This document shows positions 37,161 to 48,200 of a stretch of DNA of 64,000 nucleotides, piece after piece (the first letter of the stretch is position 1; each line of letters opens with the position of its first letter). Location of the stretch: NCBI GenBank assembly GCA_963797085.1, contig CAWCOA010000023.1:62001-126000 (forward strand), given 5' to 3'. The notes beneath the pieces are model-generated. The model saw nothing but the letters and a program-made list of their open reading frames with translations, searched no databases and was not told the DNA's origin. The translations under genes were made by a program, and so were the position numbers. This DNA is from JASJBU01 sp963797085 (GTDB lineage: Bacteria > Pseudomonadota > Gammaproteobacteria > Chromatiales > Chromatiaceae).

Positions 37161-40100
37161 CGTGTTGCCCTCTTGGGCTGCACCAGAAAAGACTCGCGGT
37201 CCTCATCAATTGAGGTGTTGATCTTGACCAAGTCGCGCTGCAACAGGCCTTCCAGATCATCGCGAATATCCAGCAGGGCATGTGCTGTTGTTGCCGTAGC
37301 GCGGCTGTAGATGCCGACCCAGGCATTGCGCTGGTTTTCCTTGGCAATATAGGCCGCCTGATCTGCTATCACCACTACACTTTCCCAGTGCAGCAACCCG
37401 GGCGCCGAGGGTACAAATGGATAGATCGCAAATCCAATTGAACCGGACAAACTTGCAGTTTCTCCATTACCTAAGGTATATGGATGTGTCGCGAGTTCTG
37501 TACGTAGGCGCTCTGCAAATTGTTCCGCAGCTACCCGACCGTCAGTCCGCCCGACAATCAGAAATTCATCTCCACCCCAACGAATCACCGTATCGGAAGA
37601 ACGACTGCAGGCATTGAGGATGTCACGTACCTGCAACAGTGCCTGGTCACCTGCATTGTGGCCATGGTTATCGTTGATCTTCTTGAAGCCGTCGAGATCG
37701 ATCATCATAAAGAACAGGCCTGATTGATCAGTCAACTCTCTTGAATCGACTTCCATTGTGGCTTGTTTCGCTATCTGTCGATCCAGTTCGGGTATCTGTA
37801 CCTCAATGAGTTCATAGAAATAACGACGGTTCTTGAGGCCAGTCAACGAGTCGGTCAGACTAGCCTCCTTGAATTTATCGTTGAGCTCTTCCAGGTCACT
37901 GTTTCGTTCCGACAGTTCCTGAGTGCGCACCCGTACCTGCTCCTCAAGTCGAGCACGCTGTTCCGCCTCCATACTGGATTTTTTATGTTGTAGATGCAGG
38001 AGCAAACCCAGAAAAGACGCAGCACTCAGCGCATATAAGGCATAGGCCCAGTCCGAGCGCCAGGGAGGTGGATTGACTTGCAGTTGGATAAAGGCACCAG
38101 TATCGTTCCAGATGCCATCATTATTCGCCGCCTGGACCTGAAATAAATAGGTATCAGCAGGTAGATTGGTGTAGGTAGCCCGCCGATACTGCAGTGGATC
38201 AACCCAATCTCGATCGAAACCCTGCAACTGATACCGGTAACGATTCTTGTCCGGCGAGTTGAAGTCCATGGCCGCAAATTCGAAGGTGACCGAATAGTCC
38301 GTGTGATCCAGCTCGACCATAGGTACGTCAACAGTCACGCTGGAACTGCTGGCAAGGGGTTGCAGACGAGTCAAGGCTGTTACCACAACTGGTGGGCGAT
38401 AAGAATTGGTACGGATCCTGTCTGGGTTGAACACCACCAAGCCATCCGTACCACCAAACATCAGAGTTCCATCGCTCCCCCGTAAACGGGCGCCAAACAC
38501 GAAATCATTACTTTTCAGGGCATTTAGATTGTCGAAATGACGCAGGCTTCCACTAGCAGGTTCCATACGGGTCAGACCACTGTTACCGCTCAACCATAGA
38601 GCGCCATGTTTATCATGCAGAATCGCATTGACCGTATTACTGGACAAGCCTTCACGCTTGCCGTATTTGATAAAACGGTTGCGCCTCACCCGCCGGTCTT
38701 CAGGTAGCCAACGATTCAGGCCCCCACCACGGGTACCGACCCAAAAGGAGCCATCACTCCCTTCCAACATCTCCCAGGCTGCATCACTGCTGAGGGATTC
38801 CACATTGCCGGGCTCATGCTGGTAACGTAGAAAGGTCCCGCTACTCTCAACCAGCTCATTGAAGCCAGCATCTTCGGTTCCAATCCAGAGAGTGCCGGCG
38901 TTATCCCGGTAGAGACTCAGTACCCGATTGCTGCTTAGGCTGTTGGCATCATCCGGATCGTGGCGAAACACTTCAAACTGATCAGTGCCTGGGGAACGGC
39001 GGTTGAGTCCACCACCGTAGGTTGCCACCCAAAGTGTACCGTCTGCATCACCATGGATGCGTGTAATGCCATTATCACTGATTGAGTGGGGATCAGTTGC
39101 ATCATGACGATAGCGATGTACCCTACCGGTTGCCGGATCCAATCTGTTCAATCCGTTTTTATGGGTACCCACCCAAACCTGATTGTCGCGGTCGACAAAG
39201 ACAGACATGACCTCATCGCTGCTCAAACTGTTCTGATCCTCTGGGTCGTGACGGTAATGTTTTGCGGTACCACCTGCCGAATCGATTCGTGACAATCCGC
39301 CACCATAGGTACCAACCCAGATTTCACCATAAATAGCCTGATCGACAGCTGTGATAGTATTACTGAGCAGGTATGAGGCTTTACTATTGGTTTTTTCGTA
39401 GTAAGTGAAGCTGTCACTGACGTAGTTCCAACGACTGACCCCATTGGCGGTGCCAATCCACAATACCCCGCCATGGTCTTGGATAAGGGTTTTCACACGA
39501 TCATCTACGAGACTCGCGGGGTTGGCTGGATCATTGACATAATGTAGAAAGCTCTCACTTTCAGGAACCCATTGGTTCATACCACTCGAAGTACCAATCC
39601 ACAGCGTGCCGTCGAGATCCTGATAGATGCTCCACACAGTATCATTACTTAAACTGCTTGAATCATTGGGATCATGCAGAAAACGCCGGAAAGTGCCTCG
39701 CACGGGATCGAACAGATTGAGTCCACCACCATCAGTACCGATCCAAAGAAACCCCTGTGAATCCTCATACAAGGTTCGTACCCGGTCACTGCTGAGACTA
39801 TTCGCCCGTGTTGGATCATGTTGATATATGAGAAACTTCTTGGTAATCGGGTCTATTCGAACCAGGCCACCATAAGTGCCAACCCACAGGAATCCATTGT
39901 GATCTTCCTGAATTGCAAGAACTTTGTCGTTAGGCAGTCCACCGGGGACATTCGGATCGTGTTGATAATGGGTGAAGTGACCGACTGCCGGATCGAAACG
40001 ATTCAAACCACCCCCATCGGTGCCAATCCACAGCATCCCGTCTTTTGACTGGAGAATGACGCGAACTCGGTCATTACTGAGACTTTTAGGATTTGTCCGG

Positions 40101-40563
40101 GATCATGTCTGAAATGAGTGAAACTGCCCTGGTACCGGTTATAGCGATTCAAGCCGCCTCCGTCGGTACCAATCCATAGAGTTCCGTCCCGATCTTCAAG
40201 TAAGGTCCAGACCCAGTCATGGGAAAGTGATTCTGGTTCATCGGCATCGTGATAATAGTTGTCGATGCGATAACCGTTGTATCGACTCAAGCCCTCTTGG
40301 GTGCCAAACCAGATGAACCCCTGGTGATCCTGAGTGATCGCATTGACTGCGGCCTGCGCCAGTCCATCTTTGACGGAAAGTGTGGAAAACAGAATATTTC
40401 GATTCAGTTGGGGAGTATGAAGTGGATCAACTCCTAGACTATTTCCTACCCCAGGTAATGAAAAAAGAAGCAGCATAAAACCGATCTGCATGAGGCCGAC
40501 ACGCCAACAATTTCTGCCTTTTATCTTTATAGGCAGATGCATTTGATCGATTATTCCAACCAT
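37157..40563 (-). pseudogene. Propeller-sensor diguanylate cyclase, one frameshift
   Basis: Two frames (40563-40003 and 40036-37157) join with one base near 40097 into a protein of about 1135 residues. It has an N-terminal anchor, about 14 Reg_prop repeats forming two seven-bladed propellers in the periplasm, a Y_Y_Y domain (about 240 residues before the end of the sensor), a membrane helix, a coiled coil and a GGDEF domain with RWGGDEF and an RSSD inhibitory site. It lacks EAL, so it should only make cyclic di-GMP. Its sensor is clearly related to that of the kinase that follows it (shared EGLSQASVN / DGLAQAAVN openings). First gene of the three-gene signalling operon. Confidence 0.88.
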
Positions 40564-40955
40564 TATTAACTATTAAGAACGCGCCGTTGAAACCAATTGC
40601 TACAATTTTCACTCTATTGTCTCTGGATTCATGCCGTTGGCGATTCATCAATGCTCTATTACAGGAACCATGTCCCTATATCGGTTTTTTCACACTTTTC
40701 TTGAACGAACCAGAAGACCTCACAACAAAAAAATCACGTACGGATTATCGACTCACTGGATTGGTCGCAAACGACCTCATGGGAAGGGGATCTGATCTAC
40801 ACACTAGGGATCAGTGGCTCTGCCTAGCTGTCGTATTGAATTGAAAACAGTGGATAACGTTAGGGATCTCTAGAAAGTCTTCGACTATTTTTCTGAACGG
40901 TAAACGCAGCAATCTTCCTGTCTGGACGGCCCTCCGGCCGCCCGTATTTGCATAA
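40564..40955. other. Intergenic region between signalling operon and protease copy
   Basis: A promoter for the minus-strand signalling operon must lie here. Downstream of the truncated protease, GGGCGGCC-type and GGCCGTCC arms at 40926-40944 form a hairpin related to the one after the complete protease. A plus-strand frame at 40587-40844 has no ribosome site or recognisable feature and is not called. Confidence 0.4.
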
Positions 40956-41801
40956 TCAGTCATCATTGAGAGTCGTTGAGCTGGCTGAGGTGGAGTACAG
41001 TGGATCCTCATCATCCACGGCATCCGCCCATAGATAACTATCCGCCCATAAGTAGGAATCAGCCCATAAATAACTGTCGGCCCACAAGTATGAATCAGCC
41101 CACAGGTAGCTGTCAGCCCACAGGTATGACAGTCTCCATTCCTGACCACCCCAGATGGCCGAGGTGTCCTGTACCAAAACCGCATCATCACTATCAGATA
41201 GGCTAATAAATGGCGACTGAGCCCTACCCGTAACTATACCCGTGTCATCCAGGGCCGCATCGATATCCAGGGCGCCGGCACCCACAACAGTGATATCGCC
41301 TTCGATTTTACGCGCTGAACGCATCAATCTGGCCTTGACATCATCAGGGGTCAAGTCTGGGTCTTTATCCAGCATCAATGCCGCCGCGCCAGAGGTCATG
41401 GCCGCTGCCATGGAAGTGCCGGACAGCTCTAGATAAGATGCCTCGCCATAGTCATCGAGCACTACCCGATCGGGATTATCCTGCAACAGTCTGGCATTAA
41501 CCGAAATGGTTGAGATCAGCCGGTTGCCCGGGGCGATAAAGTCAGGTTTGACAAAATGGTCGATCAGGGTCGGACCGCGTGACGAATAACTGGAGACATA
41601 GTCGTCATCCATATTTGCAGTCTCTTCATCGGTCAATGAACCCACGGTAATCAGTTTCGGCGAATTGCCAGGACTGGTAATGGTAAAGTGGTCGTCACGC
41701 CCGTAGTTACCCGCTGCAGTGACGACCACAAAACCCACATCCCAGAGTGCTTCGGCGGCGAATAACATGACCTTGTACTCGATTTGGTGAATTCTACACA
41801 A
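40956..41801 (-). pseudogene. 5'-truncated paralogue of the repeat-bearing subtilase
   Basis: The 281 residues match the C-terminal half of the neighbouring subtilase: ALWDVGFVVVTAAGNYGR (oxyanion Asn), SSYSSRGPTLIDHF, ELSGTSMAAAM with the catalytic Ser, then six SYLWAD units and a shared tail DPLYSTSA. The catalytic Asp and His, propeptide and signal peptide are absent, and the frame starts abruptly 18 bases past the hairpin of the upstream gene. It cannot be an active exported protease as it stands. Divergence from the full copy shows that the duplication is not recent. It could still be made as a fragment from read-through. Confidence 0.8.
41023..41130 (-). repeat. Six 18-bp coding repeats (SYLWAD), truncated subtilase
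   Basis: Six perfect-length 18-base units encode Ser-Tyr-Leu-Trp-Ala-Asp in the truncated protease. Wobble positions vary between units, while the peptide is nearly constant, so selection on protein sequence was acting when they diverged. Confidence 0.95.
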
Positions 41802-41818
41802 GATTACAGAGGGTGAGA

Positions 41819-41836
41819 GGCGGCCCGAAGGCCGCC
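41819..41836 (-). terminator. UUCG-capped hairpin after the complete subtilase
   Basis: On the minus strand GGCGGCC-TTCG-GGCCGCC forms a perfect seven-pair stem with the extra-stable C(UUCG)G loop, 13 bases beyond the subtilase stop. No U-tract follows, so it may act as a 3' stabiliser or a weak terminator. Confidence 0.6.
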
Positions 41837-41849
41837 GTTAGAGGGACGA

Positions 41850-43694
41850 TTAATCGTCATACAGGACGGTCGAGTTAGCGGATGTAGAGTACAGCGGGTC
41901 ATCGTCGCAGATTGCATCGGCCCAGAGATAGCTGTCAGCCCATAGATAGCTGTCGGCCCAAAGGTAGGAGTCGGCCCAGAGATAGCTGTCAGCCCAAAGG
42001 TAAGAGTCAGCCCACAGATAGCTGTCAGCCCAGAGGTAGGAATCGGCCCACAAGTAACTGTCAGCCCACAGGTAACTGTCGGACCAAAGGTAGGAGTCGC
42101 CCCAAAGCTGGCTGGCACTCCATTCCGCTCCGCCCCATACAGCTGTCGTGTCCTGGACCGTGATTTTGGTACCGTCCGGGGAGATACCCATATGTGGCGA
42201 TTGAGCAGCACCGGTTATGTAGCCGGTCTCGGCCAGGGCGGCACTGATGTCCATGACGCCGGCGCCCGCATCGACTGGATCAGCATCTATGCTTCGTGCA
42301 GAGCGCATCAGGCGCGCCTTGACATCGTCAGGTGACAGATTCGAATCCAGGGAGAGCATCAGAGCAGCGGTTCCAGCGACCATGGGGGCCGCCATCGAGG
42401 TGCCTGATAGTTCCATGTATTCGTCAGAGCAGGTTTGACAATTTTGCACATTGCCCGGCAGATCATGCATCAGCTTACTCTGAACTGACATGGTCGAGAT
42501 CAGACGGTTGCCGGGAGCCAGCAGGTCGGGTTTCAGGAAATGGTCGATCAGGGTCGGGCCGCGTGACGAGTAGGAGGATACATAGTCGTCAGCGAAATTG
42601 TCGCCGGTGCCCGAATCGGTCAGGGAACCCACGGTGATGATCTTTGGCGAGATGCCCGGGCTGGTGATACTGAAGTTGCCGCCACGCCCGTAGTTACCGG
42701 CTGAGGCCACCACCACGATACCCGCATCCCAGACCTGGTTGACGGCCTGCACCAGCGGATCGGTCACCAGACTTTCCTCGACCCCTTTGCCCAGAGACAG
42801 ATTGACCACTTTGATCCCTTTGGCGTCGGCATTGGCCAGCACCCAGTCCAGGGCCGCGATCACATCAGAGCTCTGCCCGTGACCATTCGCATCGAGCACC
42901 CGCAGTGAATAGAGGGGGGCCCCTGCGGCCACACCGGTGTAGGCCTGATTGGAGTGGTAACCATCACCACCAATGATCCCGGCAACATGGGTGCCATGAC
43001 CCAATGGATCGCCGGAATCACAGCCTGATGCCGCGCAAGAGGCTGCTGGGGGAATGAGCTCGACTCGTTCAACCACATTAAGGTCACCATGGTCGCCGAT
43101 GCCTGAATCGATTACCGCCACGGCCACGTTGGGAGATACAGGAATATCATAGGTGGAACCAGCTGCTGGTCGGTTGGCTGTTTGATAGGCCGATGAGGAC
43201 AATGCAGAGACGGGCTCATCCACGGCAACCACCTCGATATTGGGATTGTCGGACAGCGCTTCCAGGCGATTGGCAGGAACGGTCAGCTTGCGCATCTTCA
43301 GCTTGCCGAATGCCCGTTTGGTCTTACCGCCAAGCCCCTTCACCCGGTTATTTTCACCTATCGCAGGCCGGTTCTTGTAGACAACGATGATCTCTACCAG
43401 ATCCTCGCGGTCGGATTCGGCCAGGGCTGCGCTTTTCCGGGAGAACTTGCGTATCAGCCTGCGGGATAATTTACGCGCCTTTTTTATGGCTCGCTTTTCG
43501 GCCTTACGCGCCTGTTTTTCTGCACGCTTTTCAGCCTTGGACGATTTAGCTGCTGGCGCTTCTACCTGTGCAGTCTCCTCGCTGGCCCCATAATTGAAAC
43601 TACTCGCAGCGACTGCCTCAGGAAAACTCCACCCGGCCCAAAGAATGGATGTAATAGCCAGTGTCGCCGCTATTTTGTATCCGTTGACTAACAT
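41850..43694 (-). CDS. Secreted S8 subtilase with C-terminal SYLWAD hexapeptide repeats
   Basis: A 614-residue protease. It has a signal peptide (ATLAITSILWAGWSFPEAVAA), a very basic Lys/Arg/Ala stretch (about 50-88), an I9-like propeptide (about 98-162), and the catalytic domain with Asp196 (VAVIDSG), His233 (GHGTHVAG), oxyanion Asn334 and Ser433 (GTSMAAP). After a jelly-like linker comes QLWGD, SYLWSD and nine SYLWAD units, then an acidic tail ending DPLYSTSANS. I chose the ATG at 43694, with AGGAGAG just upstream, because it begins the signal peptide. The role of the repeats is unknown; aromatic-acidic hexads could make a beta-solenoid or surface anchor. Confidence 0.9.
   Translation of the reverse strand: MLVNGYKIAATLAITSILWAGWSFPEAVAASSFNYGASEETAQVEAPAAKSSKAEKRAEKQARKAEKRAIKKARKLSRRLIRKFSRKSAALAESDREDLVEIIVVYKNRPAIGENNRVKGLGGKTKRAFGKLKMRKLTVPANRLEALSDNPNIEVVAVDEPVSALSSSAYQTANRPAAGSTYDIPVSPNVAVAVIDSGIGDHGDLNVVERVELIPPAASCAASGCDSGDPLGHGTHVAGIIGGDGYHSNQAYTGVAAGAPLYSLRVLDANGHGQSSDVIAALDWVLANADAKGIKVVNLSLGKGVEESLVTDPLVQAVNQVWDAGIVVVASAGNYGRGGNFSITSPGISPKIITVGSLTDSGTGDNFADDYVSSYSSRGPTLIDHFLKPDLLAPGNRLISTMSVQSKLMHDLPGNVQNCQTCSDEYMELSGTSMAAPMVAGTAALMLSLDSNLSPDDVKARLMRSARSIDADPVDAGAGVMDISAALAETGYITGAAQSPHMGISPDGTKITVQDTTAVWGGAEWSASQLWGDSYLWSDSYLWADSYLWADSYLWADSYLWADSYLWADSYLWADSYLWADSYLWADSYLWADAICDDDPLYSTSANSTVLYDD
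41917..42114 (-). repeat. Eleven 18-bp coding repeats (SYLWAD type), subtilase C-terminus
   Basis: Eleven uninterrupted 18-base units: nine encode SYLWAD, one SYLWSD, and the outermost an imperfect SQLWGD. Third positions differ among units, so this is a peptide-level repeat kept by selection, not a freshly expanded minisatellite. Confidence 0.96.
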
Positions 43695-44206
43695 GTTGAC
43701 TCTCCTGTTGCTTTCTGAGTTGCACACGATGCACCACCCGCTTGTACTCAATGTTTGCAACCAACATGCCAGTCACTGCGACAAGTGGTAGAGAGGCAAC
43801 AGTTAATGCCATTTTATTTATTGTTTATCAATGAGTTATATTATTTAATGAAATTATCTACAGACCATCAATGGTCCTTGCTGAAGACATTTTGGAAGCA
43901 AATCGCGGGCTCACACCAGAAATATCGGCTGATTCGCCGAAATTATGGGGTATGACAAAAATGGTGGGGGCAGGAGGTTGAAATTACACCCGCTTGATCA
44001 GGTGTGCATTAATTCAACATGATCGTCTTTTTCAAGCCACCAGGGCCTGGTTACTCACAGGACCCTCACTGATGGTTCAGCAGATGAATGGAATGCTGGT
44101 TAACCGACTATGCCTGAACGGTGAAACGATGGGCAGAAAAGTGATATGGGATTGTAGATTCCCGTCGCCAGAAGAACTTTGCAGATAGAATAGTGACCAA
44201 GGGGGA
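43695..44206. other. Intergenic region upstream of the subtilase
   Basis: It holds the subtilase promoter region. A GACCAT-CA-ATGGTC palindrome (43863-43876), 170 bases before the start, is a possible operator. Frames on either strand lack ribosome sites and domain features. Confidence 0.4.
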
Positions 44207-44240
44207 CAACCGCAGCAAGTCTACAGGCTTGCTGCGGTTG
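44207..44240 (-). terminator. Perfect 13-bp inverted repeat after the membrane protein gene
   Basis: CAACCGCAGCAAG (44207-44219) and CTTGCTGCGGTTG (44228-44240) are exact complements with an 8-base loop, nine bases beyond the stop at 44250. No U-tract follows on either strand, so it is a 3'-end hairpin of unproven type. Confidence 0.55.
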
Positions 44241-44249
44241 AAAACCCTG

Positions 44250-44702
44250 TCATGGCCCCTGATGATAAAAAAGATGGCCCGGGCCGGGGGTTCGCAGAAC
44301 ATCGCCCATTAAATACTCGGCGTAATTCTCTTGTTTCAGCCTTAGATCCACTATCCCGGAATTTGAGCCTGCAGTGATAGGCAAAGCCCGCTCCCCAGCA
44401 CCAGCTGGATCATCGCTGCTGCTGGCCATTGGCATCACAGACTGCTGAACAGACTCTTTTGCAGTATTTCTCTCAGCCCAATACATCACCGAAAGACGCA
44501 ACCAAAACAGCCCGGCAAATAGTGTCGCGACCAGCAGTAATGCGGTTAAGAAGGTGCTCGCATTCATTAATCCAAAACTGGCAATAACCGCTGCTACCGG
44601 CAGGGCAAAAGCCAGGAGTATGACTATCGCTCCAATCAGCGCCGCAGGATCAATGACTATCAAGTATTTCAGGATTTTGTATAAAATTTTGCTTCTCATC
44701 AT
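44250..44702 (-). CDS. Small membrane protein of unknown function
   Basis: A 150-residue protein with two hydrophobic segments (about 17-42, AALIGAIVILLAFALPVAAVIAS, and 46-70), then a hydrophilic tail of about 75 residues. It is not recognised. The double ATG at 44702/44699 lies just after GGGGA; the longer frame to 44738 has no better site. A hairpin follows the gene, and its neighbours on both sides are separated by more than 500 bases, so it appears to be a single-gene unit. Confidence 0.55.
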   Translation of the reverse strand: MMRSKILYKILKYLIVIDPAALIGAIVILLAFALPVAAVIASFGLMNASTFLTALLLVATLFAGLFWLRLSVMYWAERNTAKESVQQSVMPMASSSDDPAGAGERALPITAGSNSGIVDLRLKQENYAEYLMGDVLRTPGPGHLFYHQGP

Positions 44703-45276
44703 GTTCCCCAACTTACTAGGCGACCCTGGATGAAACATCCAGGGTCAAGATTCAATGAGTACCTGTGAGCACTACTGTGGCGCCGAGGGACTCTACCTTG
44801 TCGCTTGGTGCCTATAGAGCTGGTCTGAACCCAGCTGCATTAGGCACGGTGGTCAATCAAACTAGCGCAAGCCCCATGCCAAAAATCGGGATCGAACTGG
44901 ATCTGCAATTATTTATACGTATTTTCAATTGGTTATGCTTTTTACATTCTGAAATTCCTGATCACCAGATTTTTTTACTAGTCCGCACCACATAAAATTT
45001 CGGCGGATTTCGCCATTATTTTCAAAGATAAAAAATATTGGCTTATCATCTGGGACGACCTGTTGGTCAGGGTCAGTGATAAAATATGGGTATGGAGTGA
45101 TTGATGGCAGGTCTGACCTTGATAAGCAACTGCTGTCATGACCTGGTAGAGAGCGAAATTGTGTGGGAGCTCGTTGCTATACCTTATATAAAAGTACAAA
45201 TGCAAAGATTGCAGTAAGCTGTAGGGCCGCCCATGAGAACACAAAGACCGATCTTGCACTGGTTGTAGATAGCCGC
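44703..45276. other. Intergenic region, nothing recognised
   Basis: A 574-base gap between the small membrane protein and the sigma-54 activator. I searched by eye for a -24/-12 promoter and for RNA-like stems and found none that is convincing. The plus-strand frame at 44765-44995 is not supported. Confidence 0.35.
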
Positions 45277-48200
45277 TCAAACCCTGGCGGATTCTTTCCA
45301 GCGCCGGTAGGTCGGCAAGGTGACCCCCATCAGGGCGGTGGCTGTTTTATCCTCGTCTGGCAGGCAACTGATCACTTCTTGCAACAGCGCACCCCGAACC
45401 CGTTCGCTCACATTCTGCTCAGCATTTGCGTCCAGGGAAGACAACAGATGGTTAAGCACCGGACCCATCGGGCGCCATTCCGGCACTCGAGTCAGACGCC
45501 CGGTCTCCTGCTCCTGCCGAACTTTCTGCACTTGCCGGCGAAACGTGGTCTCGGCCATACCCAGCAATGAGGAGGCGCGTCGGGCAATTCCACGATGGGT
45601 TTCATCTGCCAGCAACACCAGATCTTCACCGAGCCAACGCCCCAGTGGTTCGGATGCCGCCTTGCCGCGGCTCAACACCCGCTGTACCTGGCCTTGCAGC
45701 TCACGGCTCAGGATCTCCCAGGGATCACCAGACAAATCCGCCTCAACAGCCTGGGGAGGGGCTTGGCTTGCGTGATTCTCGGCTGGCGCGGGCGTTAACG
45801 GTGCCGAAGCTATAACTGACGCCGACGGTACTGCAGCAAGCGGCGGCAGTGGATTCTGTAGATCATCCCTGGGCAGATTGAGGTCCTGTGCATTCACGTT
45901 ATCCGAGGCACACATCACTACCACTTTTAAGATCACATTTTGCAGTTCCCGCACGTTACCCGGCCATGGATAGCTCAACAGCGCTGCTTCGGCATCCGCG
46001 CCGAGTTGCAAGGGCCCTTTCTGGTACTGAACCGAGAATTTCTCCAGAAAATAGCGCGCCAAAGGCAGAATATCGTCCGGCCGCAACCGCAACGGCAGCG
46101 CTTCGACCACGAACACCTGGAGTCGATAATAAAGATCCTGCCGATAGCGCCCTAACCTGACCTCCTCCGCCAGATTCCGATTGGTCGCCGCGACGATGCG
46201 GACATCCACTTGCCGGGACTTGCTGGCGCCAACCGGGGTCATCTCCTTTTCCTGCACAAAGCGCAACAGTTTGGCCTGCACGTCCAGCGGTAATTCCCCC
46301 ACTTCGTCCAGAAACAGGGTGCCACCGTCGGCCTGCAGGATGCGTCCTGCCGCAGCACTGTCGGCGCCGGTATAGGCCCCCTTCACCCGGCCAAACAGTT
46401 CCGACTCCAACAGGGTTGGCGAGATAGCGCCACAATCCACCGTCACGAAGGGCTGATCTTTGCGCAGGCTCATCTCATGCAGTGACTTGGCCAGCATCTC
46501 CTTGCCGGTCCCACTCTCGCCGGTGACCAGTACGGTGGCGTCGGTAGGCGCGACTTTCAACATGGTCTCCATCACCTGGTGCATCTGTGCCGAACAGAAC
46601 ACCATCTTCGAGTGCTGCAAGGCTTGACGTAATCCACGCACCTCCTGTTTCAGCTGCGAACTCTCCTGCTCCTTGTTTTCCTTCCAGCGGGTGGCCAGAA
46701 AGGCATGCGCCAGCGCGTTGGCTACCTGGTTGGCAAGCGCGCTCAAAAAAACGATATCCGATGAATCGAGCCTGGCCTCATTCTGCATCTCGACATACAG
46801 GCATCCCTGATAAGAACCTGATGCCAGCATTGGGATGGCATAAGCAGTGAGGGGCTTTTGAGCTGCGGCTTTAATCGTTACATCAAGGCTTAATCGCTCG
46901 ACCTGCTGGCGCTGACTGACACGCTCGAACAATTGAGTCTGGGCCTCCGACAAGGGTAGCGGATTACCTTGCTCCAAGCAGGTCATCCAGACTTTAGCCC
47001 GCTCATCAACGAATTCCGCCAGCACACGGGTCTGCTTCTCATCATCCGTCAGTAAAACAGCCCTGAATGGCTTGAACAGGTCGCCAATCCGCGTAATGAA
47101 TTCCCTGGCAATGGCGTCACCTTCGGAATTCGAGGCAATAAAAGCCACAGTTTCCCAAAGCAACAGCATGTTCCGGTAATCTTTCTCCGTGTCCGCGGTG
47201 AAGATCCCGGACAGCCGGTCGAGACTCCCCACCACAGTGGCATCGCCTTGCGGGTCCCACACCACCGTGCGCCCTCCGCCTGCGAGCTTGGCCTGATTGA
47301 TGGCATTATCCGCCCAATGCAGCAACTCGTTGGCATCGTCTGCCGCCTGTTCCGGTCGCTCCGGATCGTAGATCGCCATGCCCATACTGAATGCCAGACG
47401 CACTGCCTTTTGTGCATAGGGTGATTGCTTGAGTGCATGCCGCAGCTTGTCAGCAACCGCTTTCGCGGCCTCAACGCCCGCCCCCGGAAGCAACACCGCA
47501 AATACCGCACCTCCATAACGGAAGGCCATGTCGGACTGGCGCAAGGCGCCGCCGATTCGCTCCGCCACTTCCGCCAGTACGCCATCACCCCGTTGCCGGC
47601 CCAAACGCTGATTGACAGTGGCGAAATCGTCCGGATTGATCATCAACAGACCCAGCGGTCGGGCCTGCTCCCTGGCCTGTCTGAACAACTGTCCTAACAG
47701 GCCCTGCAGTTCCGCGCGTCCCGGCATACGGCTCAAGGGGTCCTGCTGCCAGGCAGCACAGCGATGGAAGGCCCAGACAAGGTGTGCGCTGCTAGACAGA
47801 AGCCGCTTCAATTCACCGATAGGGCTTTGTCCATCTGGGGAGATGATCAGGTCAAATTGCCCTGACTGCATGGGTAGGCTTTGATCAGCCTCCCAGTACA
47901 GACCCAACCAGAGTCGGGCACCCTCGGCACTCGCCCAGGTATGCTCTTGGCAACGCCTGTCAACCTCGGGGGAGAGCCGGTCGCCAACCTCCAGTTGCTG
48001 CAGCAGCAGATCGATTCTGACGCTCAGGATAGAGACACTCTCAGTGCTGCTGCGCATAATCTCGATTACCTCATCAGAGGTAGCGGCATCATTCCTCGCC
48101 TGCTCGCAGACAAAGGCCGTTGCGCTTTGCATATCCTGCATTTCCGGGATCATCGATTCCGCCCCGGCCTGACACAGAAACGGGCTGAGGTCACTGCCGA

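Noticed and set aside
40587..40844. 85-codon plus-strand frame with a hydrophobic start
   Set aside because: No ribosome site, and it overlaps the promoter region of the signalling operon; composition is not that of a signal peptide.
41023..42114. Regular 18-bp repeats suggesting a CRISPR-like or minisatellite array
   Set aside because: They are in frame, encode a constant hexapeptide and have no spacers; they are protein repeats of the subtilase and its truncated copy.
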